Shown here: positions 8,413 to 16,758 of the stretch, piece by piece
Layout: each line of letters begins with the position of its first letter
How positions within the stretch are numbered: position 1 is the first letter of the stretch
Assembly: GCA_002305995.1 (NCBI GenBank)
Contig: DBRN01000011.1
Span: forward strand, 124,001 to 188,000
Direction: 5' to 3'
DNA length: 64,000 bases
DNA from: Atopobiaceae bacterium UBA1367
GTDB lineage: Bacteria > Actinomycetota > Coriobacteriia > Coriobacteriales > Atopobiaceae
Notes under the pieces: generated by a model
Told to the model about the DNA's origin: nothing
Database searches by the model: none
Seen by the model: only the letters and a program-made list of their open reading frames with translations
Translations under genes and position numbers: made by a program

Positions 8413-8661
8413 CTAACGCCTCAGCCCATACATGCGTGCGAGCGTGGGCACGATCTCGTCCAGCACCGCTCGATCAATGCTCGCCACCGTAGGCACCCGG
8501 CTCAGCGAGCTCACTGACGACGGGCCATCGATTCTGGTGTTGTCTCCCACAGTGAAGATGATGAGAGCATCCTTGTCGTCGCAGAGGTCAAAAGGGGCTA
8601 TGCGGAACCTTCCAGCCCGTGTCTGGAACCAACGCTGATGGGTTGCGCGAAGCCCGTGGGC
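8413..8661 (-). pseudogene. C-terminal remnant of an unidentified gene
   Basis: On the minus strand a frame of 82 codons opens after an in-frame TGA, has no credible start codon, and ends in LDEIVPTLARMYGLRR and TAG two bases before the MBL gene. Its composition looks coding (FDLCDDKDALIIFTVGDN). It is best read as the 3' end of a gene whose front is lost, or a frameshifted gene. The family is not recognised. The stretch 8662-8767 holds nothing else I can identify. Confidence 0.5.
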
Positions 8662-8767
8662 TCAGGATAGCAGATGGTGCGGCGTGCCTGGCTTGGCACC
8701 TGAGAGCCCCTGTCAGGCATGCGTTTGGTCTTGTCACGCCACGGGCCCCAGGCTTCGATGGCCCGCA

Positions 8768-9703
8768 TCAGCCTGATGCCGTCTCCTGGGGCTGCGTCTC
8801 GGCAGCCTGCCGCGTGACCAGCGCGATAGTGGCCACCATGAGCGCAAGGCCGACCCAGTCGGCCCACGAGAAGGCCGTGTGCAGCGTGAGGGCCGTGAGC
8901 ACGGTGGCGCTCACCGGCTCGGCGGCACCAAGCATGTTGCCCCGCACCGGCCCCACGACGGAGACGCCGTGCAGGAAGAGGCCGTAGGCCCCAAAGGTGC
9001 CAACAAGCGCGGCTGCCCACAGCACCAGCCAGCAGTCGAGGCCGAGTGCGGGGAAGCCGACCTGCGCGCCCCGCGTGACGCCCCAGAGCATGAGGCCGCA
9101 GACCCCTGCCGCCGCCATGCCGACGCCCGTGGTGGCAAAGCTGCCCCAGCGCTCGAAGAGCGGCTTGGGATAGGTGGTGTAGAAGACCGACGCAGCTGCC
9201 GTCGCAATGCCCAGGAGCAGGCCTGGCAGGGGGAGGTGCAGCGCGCCGGGGTTGCCCCCCGTCGCGATGAGGAAGGTGGCCAGCGCCGCGCAGACGAGGG
9301 CGCCCACCTCGAGGCGACGGGGCAGGCGCCGCTCCAGCGCGCAAGCCAGGGCCAGCACCATGGGGACGTTCAGGCTCTGCAGCACCGTGGCGGTGCCGGC
9401 ATTGGTGTAGGAGATGGTGGCGGCGTAGAGCACGGAGTTGAGGAAGAGGCCGGCCGTGCCAAAGACGAGCAGCCTGCGACGGGTGTCCCGGTCGGCAGCC
9501 ATGGCGTGCAGCTGCGGGCGGTCGCGCAGGAGCAGCACGGACAGGAACATGACGCCGGCGCCTGTCTGCCGCAGCGACGTGAGCAGCAGCGAGTCGATGG
9601 TGGAGTGCGTGAGCAGGTACTGCACGCAGGTGCCCGACGTGCCCCAGGCGATGGCACCGGCGAGCGTGGAGAGCACGCCCTCGACCAGCTTGCCCCTCTC
9701 CAT
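8768..9703 (-). CDS. EamA/DMT-family transporter
   Basis: A 311-aa protein with two EamA repeats, about ten membrane helices. Repeat 1 starts at GVLSTLAGAIAWGTSGTCVQYLL and repeat 2 near GLLLGIATAAASVFYTTYPKPL; the N-terminal GAIAWGTS and the late GNMLGAAEPVSATVLTALTL segment are typical. The ATG at 9703 is preferred because GGGGGG precedes it by 5 bases; a longer frame from 9811 lacks a ribosome site. Members export amino acids, nucleosides or other metabolites. Substrate unknown. It is divergent from the ROK kinase gene at 9889. Confidence 0.88.
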   Translation of the reverse strand: MERGKLVEGVLSTLAGAIAWGTSGTCVQYLLTHSTIDSLLLTSLRQTGAGVMFLSVLLLRDRPQLHAMAADRDTRRRLLVFGTAGLFLNSVLYAATISYTNAGTATVLQSLNVPMVLALACALERRLPRRLEVGALVCAALATFLIATGGNPGALHLPLPGLLLGIATAAASVFYTTYPKPLFERWGSFATTGVGMAAAGVCGLMLWGVTRGAQVGFPALGLDCWLVLWAAALVGTFGAYGLFLHGVSVVGPVRGNMLGAAEPVSATVLTALTLHTAFSWADWVGLALMVATIALVTRQAAETQPQETASG

Positions 9704-9888
9704 AGGAACCCCCCATCCGTCACAGGCGACCATGATAGTCGTTGCCTGGCAGAAAGCACAAGCGACGGCACCGCGTGCCCGTCTCACGCCACATCCCGTG
9801 CGAGTGGCCACGCCTGTGGATGCCTGCGGTCGGGTGACGCGGAAATGCCGTATACCTATCTCATCAGAAAAGTGCGAGGGAGGGCGTC

Positions 9889-10815
9889 ATGGCGCAGCAG
9901 TATCTGGTTCTGGACATCGGCGGCACGTTCATCAAGTACGCGATCATGGACGTCGAGGCGCACGTCATCGCCCAGGGCAAGGTCCCGGCGGTGACGGATG
10001 GCGAGGAGGGCACGCTCAGGGCCCTGGCCGACGTGCGCGATGCCGTGGCAGACCACGACTATGGGGACGTGGCCATCTCCATGCCCGGACGCATCGACAC
10101 GGCTCGCGGCTGGGCGCACACGGGCGGCGCCTTCACGTGGCTCAACGAGTATCCTGCGGCCGAGCGCTACGGCGCGGTGTTCGGCAAGCCCTGCACGATA
10201 GCCAACGACGGCAAGTGCGCGGCGCTGGCCGAGAGCTGGACGGGCGCCTTGGCAGACGTGGAGTCGGGCTGCGTCATCGTGCTGGGCACGGGCATCGGTG
10301 GCGGCATCGTGCTCAATGGCCAGGTGTGGATGGGCTGCTCGGGGGGCGCGGGTGAGCTCAGCTGGTTCGGGGCCGACTTCGACGGCTTCCGCGACGCGGA
10401 GGGCTTCCCCCATCACATGGCGGACCTCTGGTGCGGACGCGTCTCCGCAGCGACCATCACCGGAAGGTACGGCGCCCTCAAGGGCCTGCCCAAGGGCGAG
10501 GCAGACGGCGTCATGCTCTTTGACGCCTATGACGCCGGTGAGCCTGAGGCCGTTGAGGTGGTGGAGGAGTATGGTGCGCAGATGGCGGCGGGCATCCTCT
10601 CGCTGCAGTGCGTGCTCGACCTGCCGCGCTATGCCATCGGAGGGGGCATCTCGGCGCGCCCGGTGGTGACCGACATCGTGCGTCAGAAGCTGGACGCCTT
10701 CTACGATCGCCATGCCAGGAGCATTCCGTTCTCCCGTCCCGAGATCGTGACCTGCGCCTTTGGCAATGAGGCCAACCTGATCGGCGCGCTGGCCTTCTGC
10801 CTGCGCAACGGGTGA
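9889..10815 (+). CDS. ROK-family sugar kinase (beta-glucoside kinase-like)
   Basis: A 308-aa kinase with the ATP-binding motif VLDIGGTFIKYAIMD at the N-terminus, a substrate loop ANDGKCAALAE, the phosphate loop VLGTGIGGGIVLNG and a late YAIGGGISARP. It lacks the Cys-rich zinc motif of ROK repressors and glucokinases, as beta-glucoside kinases (BglK) do. Its paralogue at 43187-44098 shares the same motifs. It would phosphorylate a glucoside or sugar in the cytoplasm. The ATG follows GAGGGAGG. The sugar acetyltransferase gene 71 bases downstream is probably in the same operon. Confidence 0.87.
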   Translation: MAQQYLVLDIGGTFIKYAIMDVEAHVIAQGKVPAVTDGEEGTLRALADVRDAVADHDYGDVAISMPGRIDTARGWAHTGGAFTWLNEYPAAERYGAVFGKPCTIANDGKCAALAESWTGALADVESGCVIVLGTGIGGGIVLNGQVWMGCSGGAGELSWFGADFDGFRDAEGFPHHMADLWCGRVSAATITGRYGALKGLPKGEADGVMLFDAYDAGEPEAVEVVEEYGAQMAAGILSLQCVLDLPRYAIGGGISARPVVTDIVRQKLDAFYDRHARSIPFSRPEIVTCAFGNEANLIGALAFCLRNG

Positions 10816-10886
10816 CGCAGGGTAGGGATACGGAAGCGTCTTCGTCCCGCGCGGCGGCGCACGGGACCTCACGAGAGGAGCGCCAT

Positions 10887-11507
10887 ATGGCCAGCAAGCG
10901 GCGCGTGGCGGCAGTCGAGATGATCGCCCAGGCCAAGGGCCGCCTGTACGACGCCAACTTTGACCCTGCCATCACTGCCGCGCTCGACGAGTGCAAGGAC
11001 CTCTGCCACGACTACAACAAGATGCGCCCCACGGCGCGGTTCGAGCGCGGCGCCCTTCTGCGTGCCATCGTGGGCTCCATGGGACGGACGGCCACCATCG
11101 TCTCTCCCTTCTGGTGCGACTACGGAACCAACATCCACCTGGGAGAGAACTTCTATGCCAACCATGGCCTGGTCATCCTTGACGGCGCGCCCGTGACCTT
11201 CGGTGACAACGTCTACATCGCGCCTCACTGCGTGATCTCCACGGCGGGCCATCCCATCGACGCGCCACGCCGCAACGAAGGGCTCGAGTATGCCCTGCCC
11301 ATCACCGTGGGCGATGACGTGTGGCTTGGCATGGGCGTCATGGTGTGCCCGGGCGTGACCATCGGCAGCAATGTGGTCATCGGTGCAGGCAGCGTGGTGA
11401 CGCGCGACATCCCCTCGGGGGTGGTGGCGGTGGGCAACCCCTGCCGCGTGCTGCGCGAGATCGGCGAGGCTGACGTCCTGCGCTACGAGCGCTGGGTGCG
11501 GGAGTAG
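10887..11507 (+). CDS. Maltose/galactoside O-acetyltransferase family protein
   Basis: A 206-aa left-handed beta-helix acetyltransferase (LacA/Maa/NodL type). The N-terminal maltose-acetyltransferase helices (RLYDANFDPAITAALDECKDLCHDYNKM) precede hexapeptide repeats from about residue 70, with the catalytic His segment in APHCVISTAGHPID and later VWLGMGVMVCPGVTIGSNVVIGAGSVVTRDIPSG. It would move an acetyl group from acetyl-CoA to a sugar hydroxyl, often to detoxify non-metabolised sugars. The ATG at 10887 has AGGAG before it; the longer upstream frame has no such site. It follows the ROK kinase gene, which suggests a shared sugar context. Confidence 0.9.
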   Translation: MASKRRVAAVEMIAQAKGRLYDANFDPAITAALDECKDLCHDYNKMRPTARFERGALLRAIVGSMGRTATIVSPFWCDYGTNIHLGENFYANHGLVILDGAPVTFGDNVYIAPHCVISTAGHPIDAPRRNEGLEYALPITVGDDVWLGMGVMVCPGVTIGSNVVIGAGSVVTRDIPSGVVAVGNPCRVLREIGEADVLRYERWVRE

Positions 11508-11532
11508 TCCCGCGACCCCTCGCGTGATCGTC

Positions 11533-12429
11533 CTATCCGATCCTGCGGTGCTCGCTCGGGGTCTGTCCGTAACGCTCGCGGAAACGCCTGGTGAAGTAGC
11601 TCTGGCTTGAGAACCCGCAGTTGCGAGCCACCTCACCGATGCTCGCGTCACTGCCCTTGAGCTGCCGCGAGGCCATGAACAGGCGATGGTTGGTGAGGTA
11701 CTCCATGGGCCTGGCCCCCAGCATCGTCTGGAACTCGCGCTGTGCCTCGCGCTGGCTCACGCCGCCGGCCCGGGCGATCTGGTCGATGGTGAGCTCCGTG
11801 GCATAGTGGTCCTCCACAAAGCTGATCATGTTCTTGAGCCGGTCCACGGTGCGGGCATAGGCTCGCGTCTCGGTCTGCTGACGTGGCTTGGGGGCATTGG
11901 CCAGGATGAGCAGGGAGGCGCGGGTGAGCGCCTCGCGCGAGGTGGCCTCGAAGAAGTCGTGCTCGTGGGCAATGTCCTCGAAGGCACGGCCTATGAGCCG
12001 CGCCGCCTCCCGCTCCCAGGGCTCGCCGTCTGCCCTCAGCGCGCAGGACTGGATGGCTCCCGCCTGGGCGAGGTGGCGAAAGTACTTGATCCACAGGGCG
12101 GAACCCTCGTCGCCGTACAGCATGCGTGGATGACACACGAGGTCTCCCTCCCTGGCATCCATGCCGTCGATGGCCTGCTCGGCATGGGGCACCCCTGAGT
12201 TCACGAAGGCGGCGTCGCCCGCGCGCAGCACGTAGCGCTCGCCACCGGCGAGGTAGAGTAGCTCCCCCTCCTGGACGATCACGAACTCGTACTCGTCATG
12301 CCAGTGGAAGGGCACCTCGTTCTCGCACGGGTCGTTGAAGTAGCAACCGCAGGGAAAGCTGGCCGTCCCGTGGCTGTACAGCTCCACCCCCGACGCATTG
12401 ACCAAGATGGGGCCGTTGTACGTAATCAT
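11533..12429 (-). CDS. AraC-family transcriptional regulator with cupin sensor domain
   Basis: A 298-aa protein. The N-terminal half is a cupin-like sensor (PFHWHDEYEFVIVQEGELLYLAGGERYVLRAGDAAFVNSGVPHAE) that usually binds a sugar. The C-terminal hundred residues carry two helix-turn-helix units (ELTIDQIARAGGVSQREAQ and ASIGEVARNCGFSSQSYFTRRFRERYG). It is convergent with the acetyltransferase gene and divergent from the HAD gene at 12650, either of which may be a target. No operator was recognised. Confidence 0.9.
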   Translation of the reverse strand: MITYNGPILVNASGVELYSHGTASFPCGCYFNDPCENEVPFHWHDEYEFVIVQEGELLYLAGGERYVLRAGDAAFVNSGVPHAEQAIDGMDAREGDLVCHPRMLYGDEGSALWIKYFRHLAQAGAIQSCALRADGEPWEREAARLIGRAFEDIAHEHDFFEATSREALTRASLLILANAPKPRQQTETRAYARTVDRLKNMISFVEDHYATELTIDQIARAGGVSQREAQREFQTMLGARPMEYLTNHRLFMASRQLKGSDASIGEVARNCGFSSQSYFTRRFRERYGQTPSEHRRIG

Positions 12430-12534
12430 GCAAGAACCTCATGGACGATGGCGGAAATGGAGTAATCAGCGCCTCCAGTATGAGGTAAAGGTCGGTTTTG
12501 TCGCAGCGAAGGTCGCCGGCGTGCTAGCAATCCC

Positions 12535-12645
12535 TCCCCAACGGCACGATGCTTGAGGTGTGGGAGTCTGTCAGACGGGGGACATCCCCCGGACTCCCGT
12601 GACACGCGAGCTGGGGGAGCGCCCCCGTTTCTCCTGAAAGGATCC
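12535..12645 (+). promoter_or_regulatory. GC-rich 5' leader with two hairpins before a HAD gene
   Basis: GGGAGTC near 12560 pairs with GACTCCC near 12593 around an inner GGGGGA-CAT-CCCCC stem. A second stem, GGGGG-AGCG-CCCCC followed by GTTTCTCC, sits just before the AAAGGA ribosome site. The second looks like a weak intrinsic terminator and could allow attenuation. No known riboswitch was recognised. Confidence 0.35.
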
Positions 12646-12649
12646 TATC

Positions 12650-13495
12650 ATGGCAGAGCAGAAGGTCATCCTGTGTGACATCGACGGCACCCTCGTGAGC
12701 TACGACAACGTGCTGCCCGAAAGCGCCGTCCGTGCCATTCGCAGGGCGCGCGAGAACGGCCACAGGTTCTATGCGTGCACCGGGCGCTCTGAGGCCGAGA
12801 TGCCCGATCACATCATGGGCATCGGCCTCGACGGCATGATCGGTGGCAACGGCTGCTTCATCAAGAGCGGCGACACGGTGGTGTTCCATCAGCTGATTCC
12901 CGCCGACGTCGAGCGGCGCATGGTCGATTGGCTCACCGAACGCGGCCTGTGCTTCTACCTCGAGAGCAACAACGGCCTCTTCGCCAGCCCAACCTTCGAG
13001 ACCGATGCCGTGCCCGCCGCACGCGCCTACAACGAGGGCAAGGGTCGCGCGTTCACGAGCGTGGCGGGTCTGTTCCATGGCATGGTCTTCGGTCTGCCCC
13101 TCGAGGACCTGTATCGTGATGACATCAACAAGTGCTCGTTCGTGCTCAGGAGCTACCAGGATCACCTCGACTCCGCCGAAGCCTTCCCCGAGCTCAAGGC
13201 AGGCACGTGGGGCGGCGCGGGCGAGCGGGCGCTCTTCGGCGACCTGGGCGTGCAGGACATCACCAAGGCCTTCGCCGTGAACAGGCTCTGTGAGTTCCTC
13301 GGCACCTCGCCCAAGGACTGCATCGCCTTTGGCGATGCGAACGTCGACATCCCCATGTTCGAGGCCTGCGGTCAGAGCTGCTGCATGGGTGGCGGTGGTG
13401 ACGGCGCCAAGGCTGCAGCAACCTTTGTGACCACCGATGTGGAGGACGACGGCCTGCACAACGCGTTCGTGCATTTTGGGCTGATCGAGGGCTAG
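12650..13495 (+). CDS. HAD-superfamily (Cof-type) sugar phosphatase
   Basis: A 281-aa phosphatase. Motif I is CDIDGTLVSYDN with the nucleophile Asp, motif II is ACTGRSEAEMP, and the end has IAFGDANVDIPMFEACG. Spacing and length fit Cof/YidA-like cytoplasmic phosphatases of sugar phosphates. In place of the usual Lys-Gly motif there is DITKAFAVNRLCEFLG, whose lysine probably serves. The ATG follows AAAGGA. Its long structured leader may regulate it. Confidence 0.9.
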   Translation: MAEQKVILCDIDGTLVSYDNVLPESAVRAIRRARENGHRFYACTGRSEAEMPDHIMGIGLDGMIGGNGCFIKSGDTVVFHQLIPADVERRMVDWLTERGLCFYLESNNGLFASPTFETDAVPAARAYNEGKGRAFTSVAGLFHGMVFGLPLEDLYRDDINKCSFVLRSYQDHLDSAEAFPELKAGTWGGAGERALFGDLGVQDITKAFAVNRLCEFLGTSPKDCIAFGDANVDIPMFEACGQSCCMGGGGDGAKAAATFVTTDVEDDGLHNAFVHFGLIEG

Positions 13496-13528
13496 GCTCC
13501 TTTTCGGCTGTCAGGGCGGGGCCGCCGT

Positions 13529-13551
13529 GTGGGACGAGCATCCTGTCCCAC
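13529..13551. terminator. Hairpin after the HAD gene
   Basis: GTGGGAC and GTCCCAC form a 7-bp stem about 35 bases past the HAD stop. No T-run follows, so this is a weak candidate. Confidence 0.35.
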
Positions 13552-13717
13552 GCCAGCGCGAGTGAGGGCTCTCCCGTCCCGTCTCGACCCGTGTCGGCGA
13601 TGAGGCGTCCACATGGTCAGAGGCGAAAGGCGCTTTGTCGCGCGTGTGCCACCGACGCACGTGCGCCTTGCCCGGCGCGAGGGCGAGGACGTCTCACGAA
13701 CTGGGGAGGGTATGGCG

Positions 13718-15193
13718 ATGGCAAGGGACAGGACGCTCGTCGAGGTCTTCAGGCGCTGGATCATGGCACAGGTGGTCGCGGGCTATCAGACGGCGGAGAC
13801 GCACGACGGGCACGTTCGCCTGGAGGGAGAGGCGCACGTTGGCGAGGTCAACTTCTACGACCTTGGGGGTGGCAGCCCCGAGGTGGTGGAGATGCGCATC
13901 ACGCGCCGATCCGACGACCAGCACGTGTTCTTCCTGCATTTCATGATGGATGACCTCATGCGCGCGCAGGAGCTGTTTGGCGAGATGGCCGACGCCCTGC
14001 ACGAGCGGGCCTCCGACCACAGGACGCGCGTGCTGCTCTCGTGCACCTGCGGCATCACCACGACCATGTTTGCCTCCAAGATGGGCGAGCTGTCCGAGAC
14101 GCTGGGGCTGGGCTATGAGGTGCAGGCGAAGCCGCTTGATGGCGCCCTGCGCGCATCTGATGCCTTCGACGTGGTGATGCTGGCCCCGCAGGTCGCCCAT
14201 GAGCGCAACCGCATGGCGGAGGCCCATCCCCATGCGGTGGTGTTCGAGATACCTGCCCGCATCTTCGGCAGCTATGACGCGGCGGGGGCGGTGCGTCTTC
14301 TGGCCAACGCCCTCGATGGGCACAATCGCGCTGAGGGCGGCTCTGCCGACCCGACGGAGCTGCCGAGCGATCTCGTCTGGCCGGGGCGCATCATGGTGGT
14401 GGCGGCCGTCCTGGGCGCGCGCCAGTCGTCCTTCGAGTACCGGGTGTTCGACAACGGTGAGACCGTGCTGCAGGGGAGGAGCACCAAGCGCAGCTTCGAC
14501 TTCCGCGACATCGAGGACCTGCTGGCAGGCGTGCGCCTGCAGGGCGTCGATGTGGGCAGGCTCGACGCCATAGGCATCGCGGTGCCGGGCATCATCGACG
14601 AGGACGCGGTCTCGCTGCTGATGAGCGGTGTGTTCGACTATGACCTGGGAGGACACGTCCAGCAGGCCTATGGGGTGCCGGTGTTTCTCGACAACGATGC
14701 CAACGCCGCGGCGGTGGGCTGCTACTCCACCCAACGGAGGTATGGCAGCATCAGCTATCACCGCGAGAGCTTTGGTCACGGGGGCGGTGGCCAGGGCGTG
14801 GTCATCGACGGTCGCCTGCATCGGGGGCGCAAGAACTTCGTGGGCGAGCTGAACCACCTGACAGACGTCATCAAGGTGTCGGGAAGGCCCGCCGACCTGG
14901 CCTGGACCGAGGATGGCATGTACGAGCTGGTCTCGCGCTGGGTGCTCATCAACGTCGTGCAGAACGCGCCCGATGCCATCTACGTCGACGCCTGGCCCGT
15001 GACCGACATGGAGCGCCTGCGCGGCGAGCTCACGCCCTTCGTGGACGAGAGGTACCTGCCCGACCTGCTCCCTGCGCCCGACTTCACGGAGTGCACGCTG
15101 CTCGGCGAGCTGGCTCTGTGCATCCAGCGCCTGCAGCGGCGAAATCAAGGAAGTTCCCCCGGTTCCCGTGGCACCGTGCCTGGCCTTGCCTGA
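13718..15193 (+). CDS. EIIB-like/ROK-like fusion protein, probable sugar-sensing regulator
   Basis: A 491-aa protein of unusual make-up. Residues 1-100 are not recognised. Residues 103-200 resemble a lactose/cellobiose-type PTS EIIB domain: RVLLSCTCGITTTMFASKM aligns with the phosphocysteine loop, with C109 at the phosphorylated position, followed by DVVMLAPQVAHERNRM. Residues 225-490 are ROK-like: IGIAVPGIIDED and VPVFLDNDANAAAVG are clear, but the ATP motif DxGGT and the zinc Cys cluster are missing, so kinase activity is unlikely. There is no evident helix-turn-helix. The second ATG (13718) is chosen because GGAGGG lies 7 bases upstream; the earlier ATG is too close to it. Just downstream is a PHP phosphatase gene. 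A role as a phosphorylation-dependent sensor is inferred. Confidence 0.75.
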   Translation: MARDRTLVEVFRRWIMAQVVAGYQTAETHDGHVRLEGEAHVGEVNFYDLGGGSPEVVEMRITRRSDDQHVFFLHFMMDDLMRAQELFGEMADALHERASDHRTRVLLSCTCGITTTMFASKMGELSETLGLGYEVQAKPLDGALRASDAFDVVMLAPQVAHERNRMAEAHPHAVVFEIPARIFGSYDAAGAVRLLANALDGHNRAEGGSADPTELPSDLVWPGRIMVVAAVLGARQSSFEYRVFDNGETVLQGRSTKRSFDFRDIEDLLAGVRLQGVDVGRLDAIGIAVPGIIDEDAVSLLMSGVFDYDLGGHVQQAYGVPVFLDNDANAAAVGCYSTQRRYGSISYHRESFGHGGGGQGVVIDGRLHRGRKNFVGELNHLTDVIKVSGRPADLAWTEDGMYELVSRWVLINVVQNAPDAIYVDAWPVTDMERLRGELTPFVDERYLPDLLPAPDFTECTLLGELALCIQRLQRRNQGSSPGSRGTVPGLA

Positions 15194-15230
15194 CAATGGG
15201 AGCATCGAATGCCCGAAGAAAGGATCTGCC

Positions 15231-16076
15231 GTGCTTGCTGACTACCATATCCACTGCATGTTCTCCGACGACTCCTGGTATGCACCCGAGAGGGTGGCCG
15301 AGGACGCCTTCCGCCTCAACCTCGATGAGATCTGCTTCACCGATCATGTCGACTACGGCGTGAAGCCCGATGTCGAGGACATCACCTCCGCACGCGTGAT
15401 GGAGGGTGCCCGCGTGGTGAACGTGGACTACGCGGCATACTTCCCTTGCATCGCAGAGCTGCGGGAGCAGTGGGCCGGTCGTCTTGCCATCAGGACCGGC
15501 CTGGAGTTTGGCGTGCAGACGCACACCATCGACCAGTTCGACGCCTTGTGGGACGCGTGGGGCAGCGAGCTCGACTTCACGCTGCTCTCCATCCATCAGG
15601 TGGGCGACGCCGAGTTCTGGACGGGCGACTTTCAGCGGGGTCGTACGCAGGACGAGTACAATCACGCCTACTACCAGGAGCTCTATGACGTGACGACCAG
15701 CTTCGAGCACTGGAGCGTGCTGGCCCACCTCGATCTCATCAAGCGCTATGACCCGGTGGGTGCCCAAGACTTCCCCGCGCATCGCGACCTCATTGCGGCA
15801 ACGCTCGAGCACGTGATCGCGCAGGGCAAGGGCATCGAGCTCAACACCTCGAGCTTCCGCTACGGCCTGGTAGACCTGCAGCCGGCGCGTGAGATCCTCT
15901 CGCTGTACCGCGATCTGGGCGGCACCATCATCACAGTGGGCTCCGACAGCCACGAGCCGTCACACCTGGGCGCCTACCTGCGCCACTGCCAGCATGAGCT
16001 GGCGGCCCTGGGCTTCGAGGGCCACTGCACCTACGATCGCATGGAGCCCACCTTCCACCGCTGGGACTTCGCGTAG
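15231..16076 (+). CDS. PHP-domain phosphatase (histidinol-phosphatase-like)
   Basis: A 281-aa PHP protein. It opens with DYHIHCMFSDDS, the first metal-binding HxH motif; FTDHVDYG is the second, EFGVQTH the third, VLAHLDLIKRYD the fourth, and VGSDSHEPSHLGAYL the C-terminal metal site. This matches the HisK/HisJ histidinol-phosphatase branch, yet no other his gene is near, so another phosphoester is possible. GTG is the start, with AAAGGA 6 bases before it; an upstream frame would overlap the previous gene without a ribosome site. Probably co-transcribed with the EIIB-ROK gene. Confidence 0.87.
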   Translation: MLADYHIHCMFSDDSWYAPERVAEDAFRLNLDEICFTDHVDYGVKPDVEDITSARVMEGARVVNVDYAAYFPCIAELREQWAGRLAIRTGLEFGVQTHTIDQFDALWDAWGSELDFTLLSIHQVGDAEFWTGDFQRGRTQDEYNHAYYQELYDVTTSFEHWSVLAHLDLIKRYDPVGAQDFPAHRDLIAATLEHVIAQGKGIELNTSSFRYGLVDLQPAREILSLYRDLGGTIITVGSDSHEPSHLGAYLRHCQHELAALGFEGHCTYDRMEPTFHRWDFA

Positions 16077-16457
16077 GCCTGTGGCGGCAGGTGGGCCCAT
16101 GCGGGCGATGCGTTGCCGAACACCTTAAACGTGAGCGACCGCTCGCTGGTGAACGTCTACCCCTCGCTTGCCTCTACGGCCAAGTCCCCGCCAGCTCTTC
16201 GAGGTGATCTTACCTGAGCATGTCTCGTCGGACGGCATCCGTCCCGCCCACCTGACGAGGTAGCGGAGGTCCCATTCGGCCCACCCTGCCGTCGTTCGCC
16301 ATCGCTTCCATAGATTGGCATCGTCTCCGCGCGCTCGGAGGCTGGTGTCCCCGTGCTACGTCGCGCGTCGCTTGAGTGGTGCGGTACGTTATGATGGACT
16401 ACGGTCGACGGTAGGGCTTGCTCCTTGGGTCGCGCCTCCGGAAGGAGGTGAGGACCT
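16077..16457. other. Intergenic region before the small peptide gene
   Basis: No protein gene is supported over these 380 bases. A TATGAT at 16390-16395, with a weak -35 (GTCGCT) 17 bases before it, could drive the 38-aa peptide, giving a leader of about 60 bases. Confidence 0.4.
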
Positions 16458-16574
16458 ATGGATGGGCTGATTGAGATTCTCAAGCTCGCGGGCGCTGTCG
16501 CAAGCCTCGCAGCTGGTTTCGTCAAGCTTTTGTCCACGATGAGCGAGTCACGCGGTAACAAGAAGGACCGCTAG
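16458..16574 (+). CDS. 38-residue hydrophobic small protein, toxin-like
   Basis: An ATG with an excellent GGAAGGAGGTGA site starts a 38-codon frame. The product has one amphipathic to hydrophobic helix (LIEILKLAGAVASLAAGFVK) and a polar, basic tail (ESRGNKKDR). The stop codon lies in the left arm of a perfect terminator stem. Size, the single helix, the basic tail and the strong translation signals resemble type I toxin peptides or small membrane-active peptides. No antisense RNA promoter was identified, so toxin status is inference. No homologue is recognised. Confidence 0.65.
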   Translation: MDGLIEILKLAGAVASLAAGFVKLLSTMSESRGNKKDR

Positions 16575-16590
16575 CGCCAACTAGCGGTCC
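16565..16590 (+). terminator. Terminator of the small peptide gene
   Basis: Perfect 10-bp stem, GGACCGCTAG and its complement, with a CGCCAA loop, followed by TCTCTC. It begins inside the last codons of the peptide gene. Confidence 0.75.
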
Positions 16591-16758
16591 TCTCTCAGAC
16601 AACCGGCGCGGCCCGGTAGCCACAGCGGGCCTTGCCGTCGACCACATTGTACTCGCCTGCGGTCCTTCCGATCAAGGGCGAGGGCGTCTCCATGCGGCGG
16701 ACACGTGCACACGCGCGGTACACTTCTCTGGAGCGTCCACGGCGACAGGGGAGTGTCC

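Noticed and set aside
12650..13495. Assigning a named substrate (for example a Cof-type HMP-PP phosphatase) to the HAD proteins
   Set aside because: Family motifs support only a generic sugar or metabolite phosphatase.
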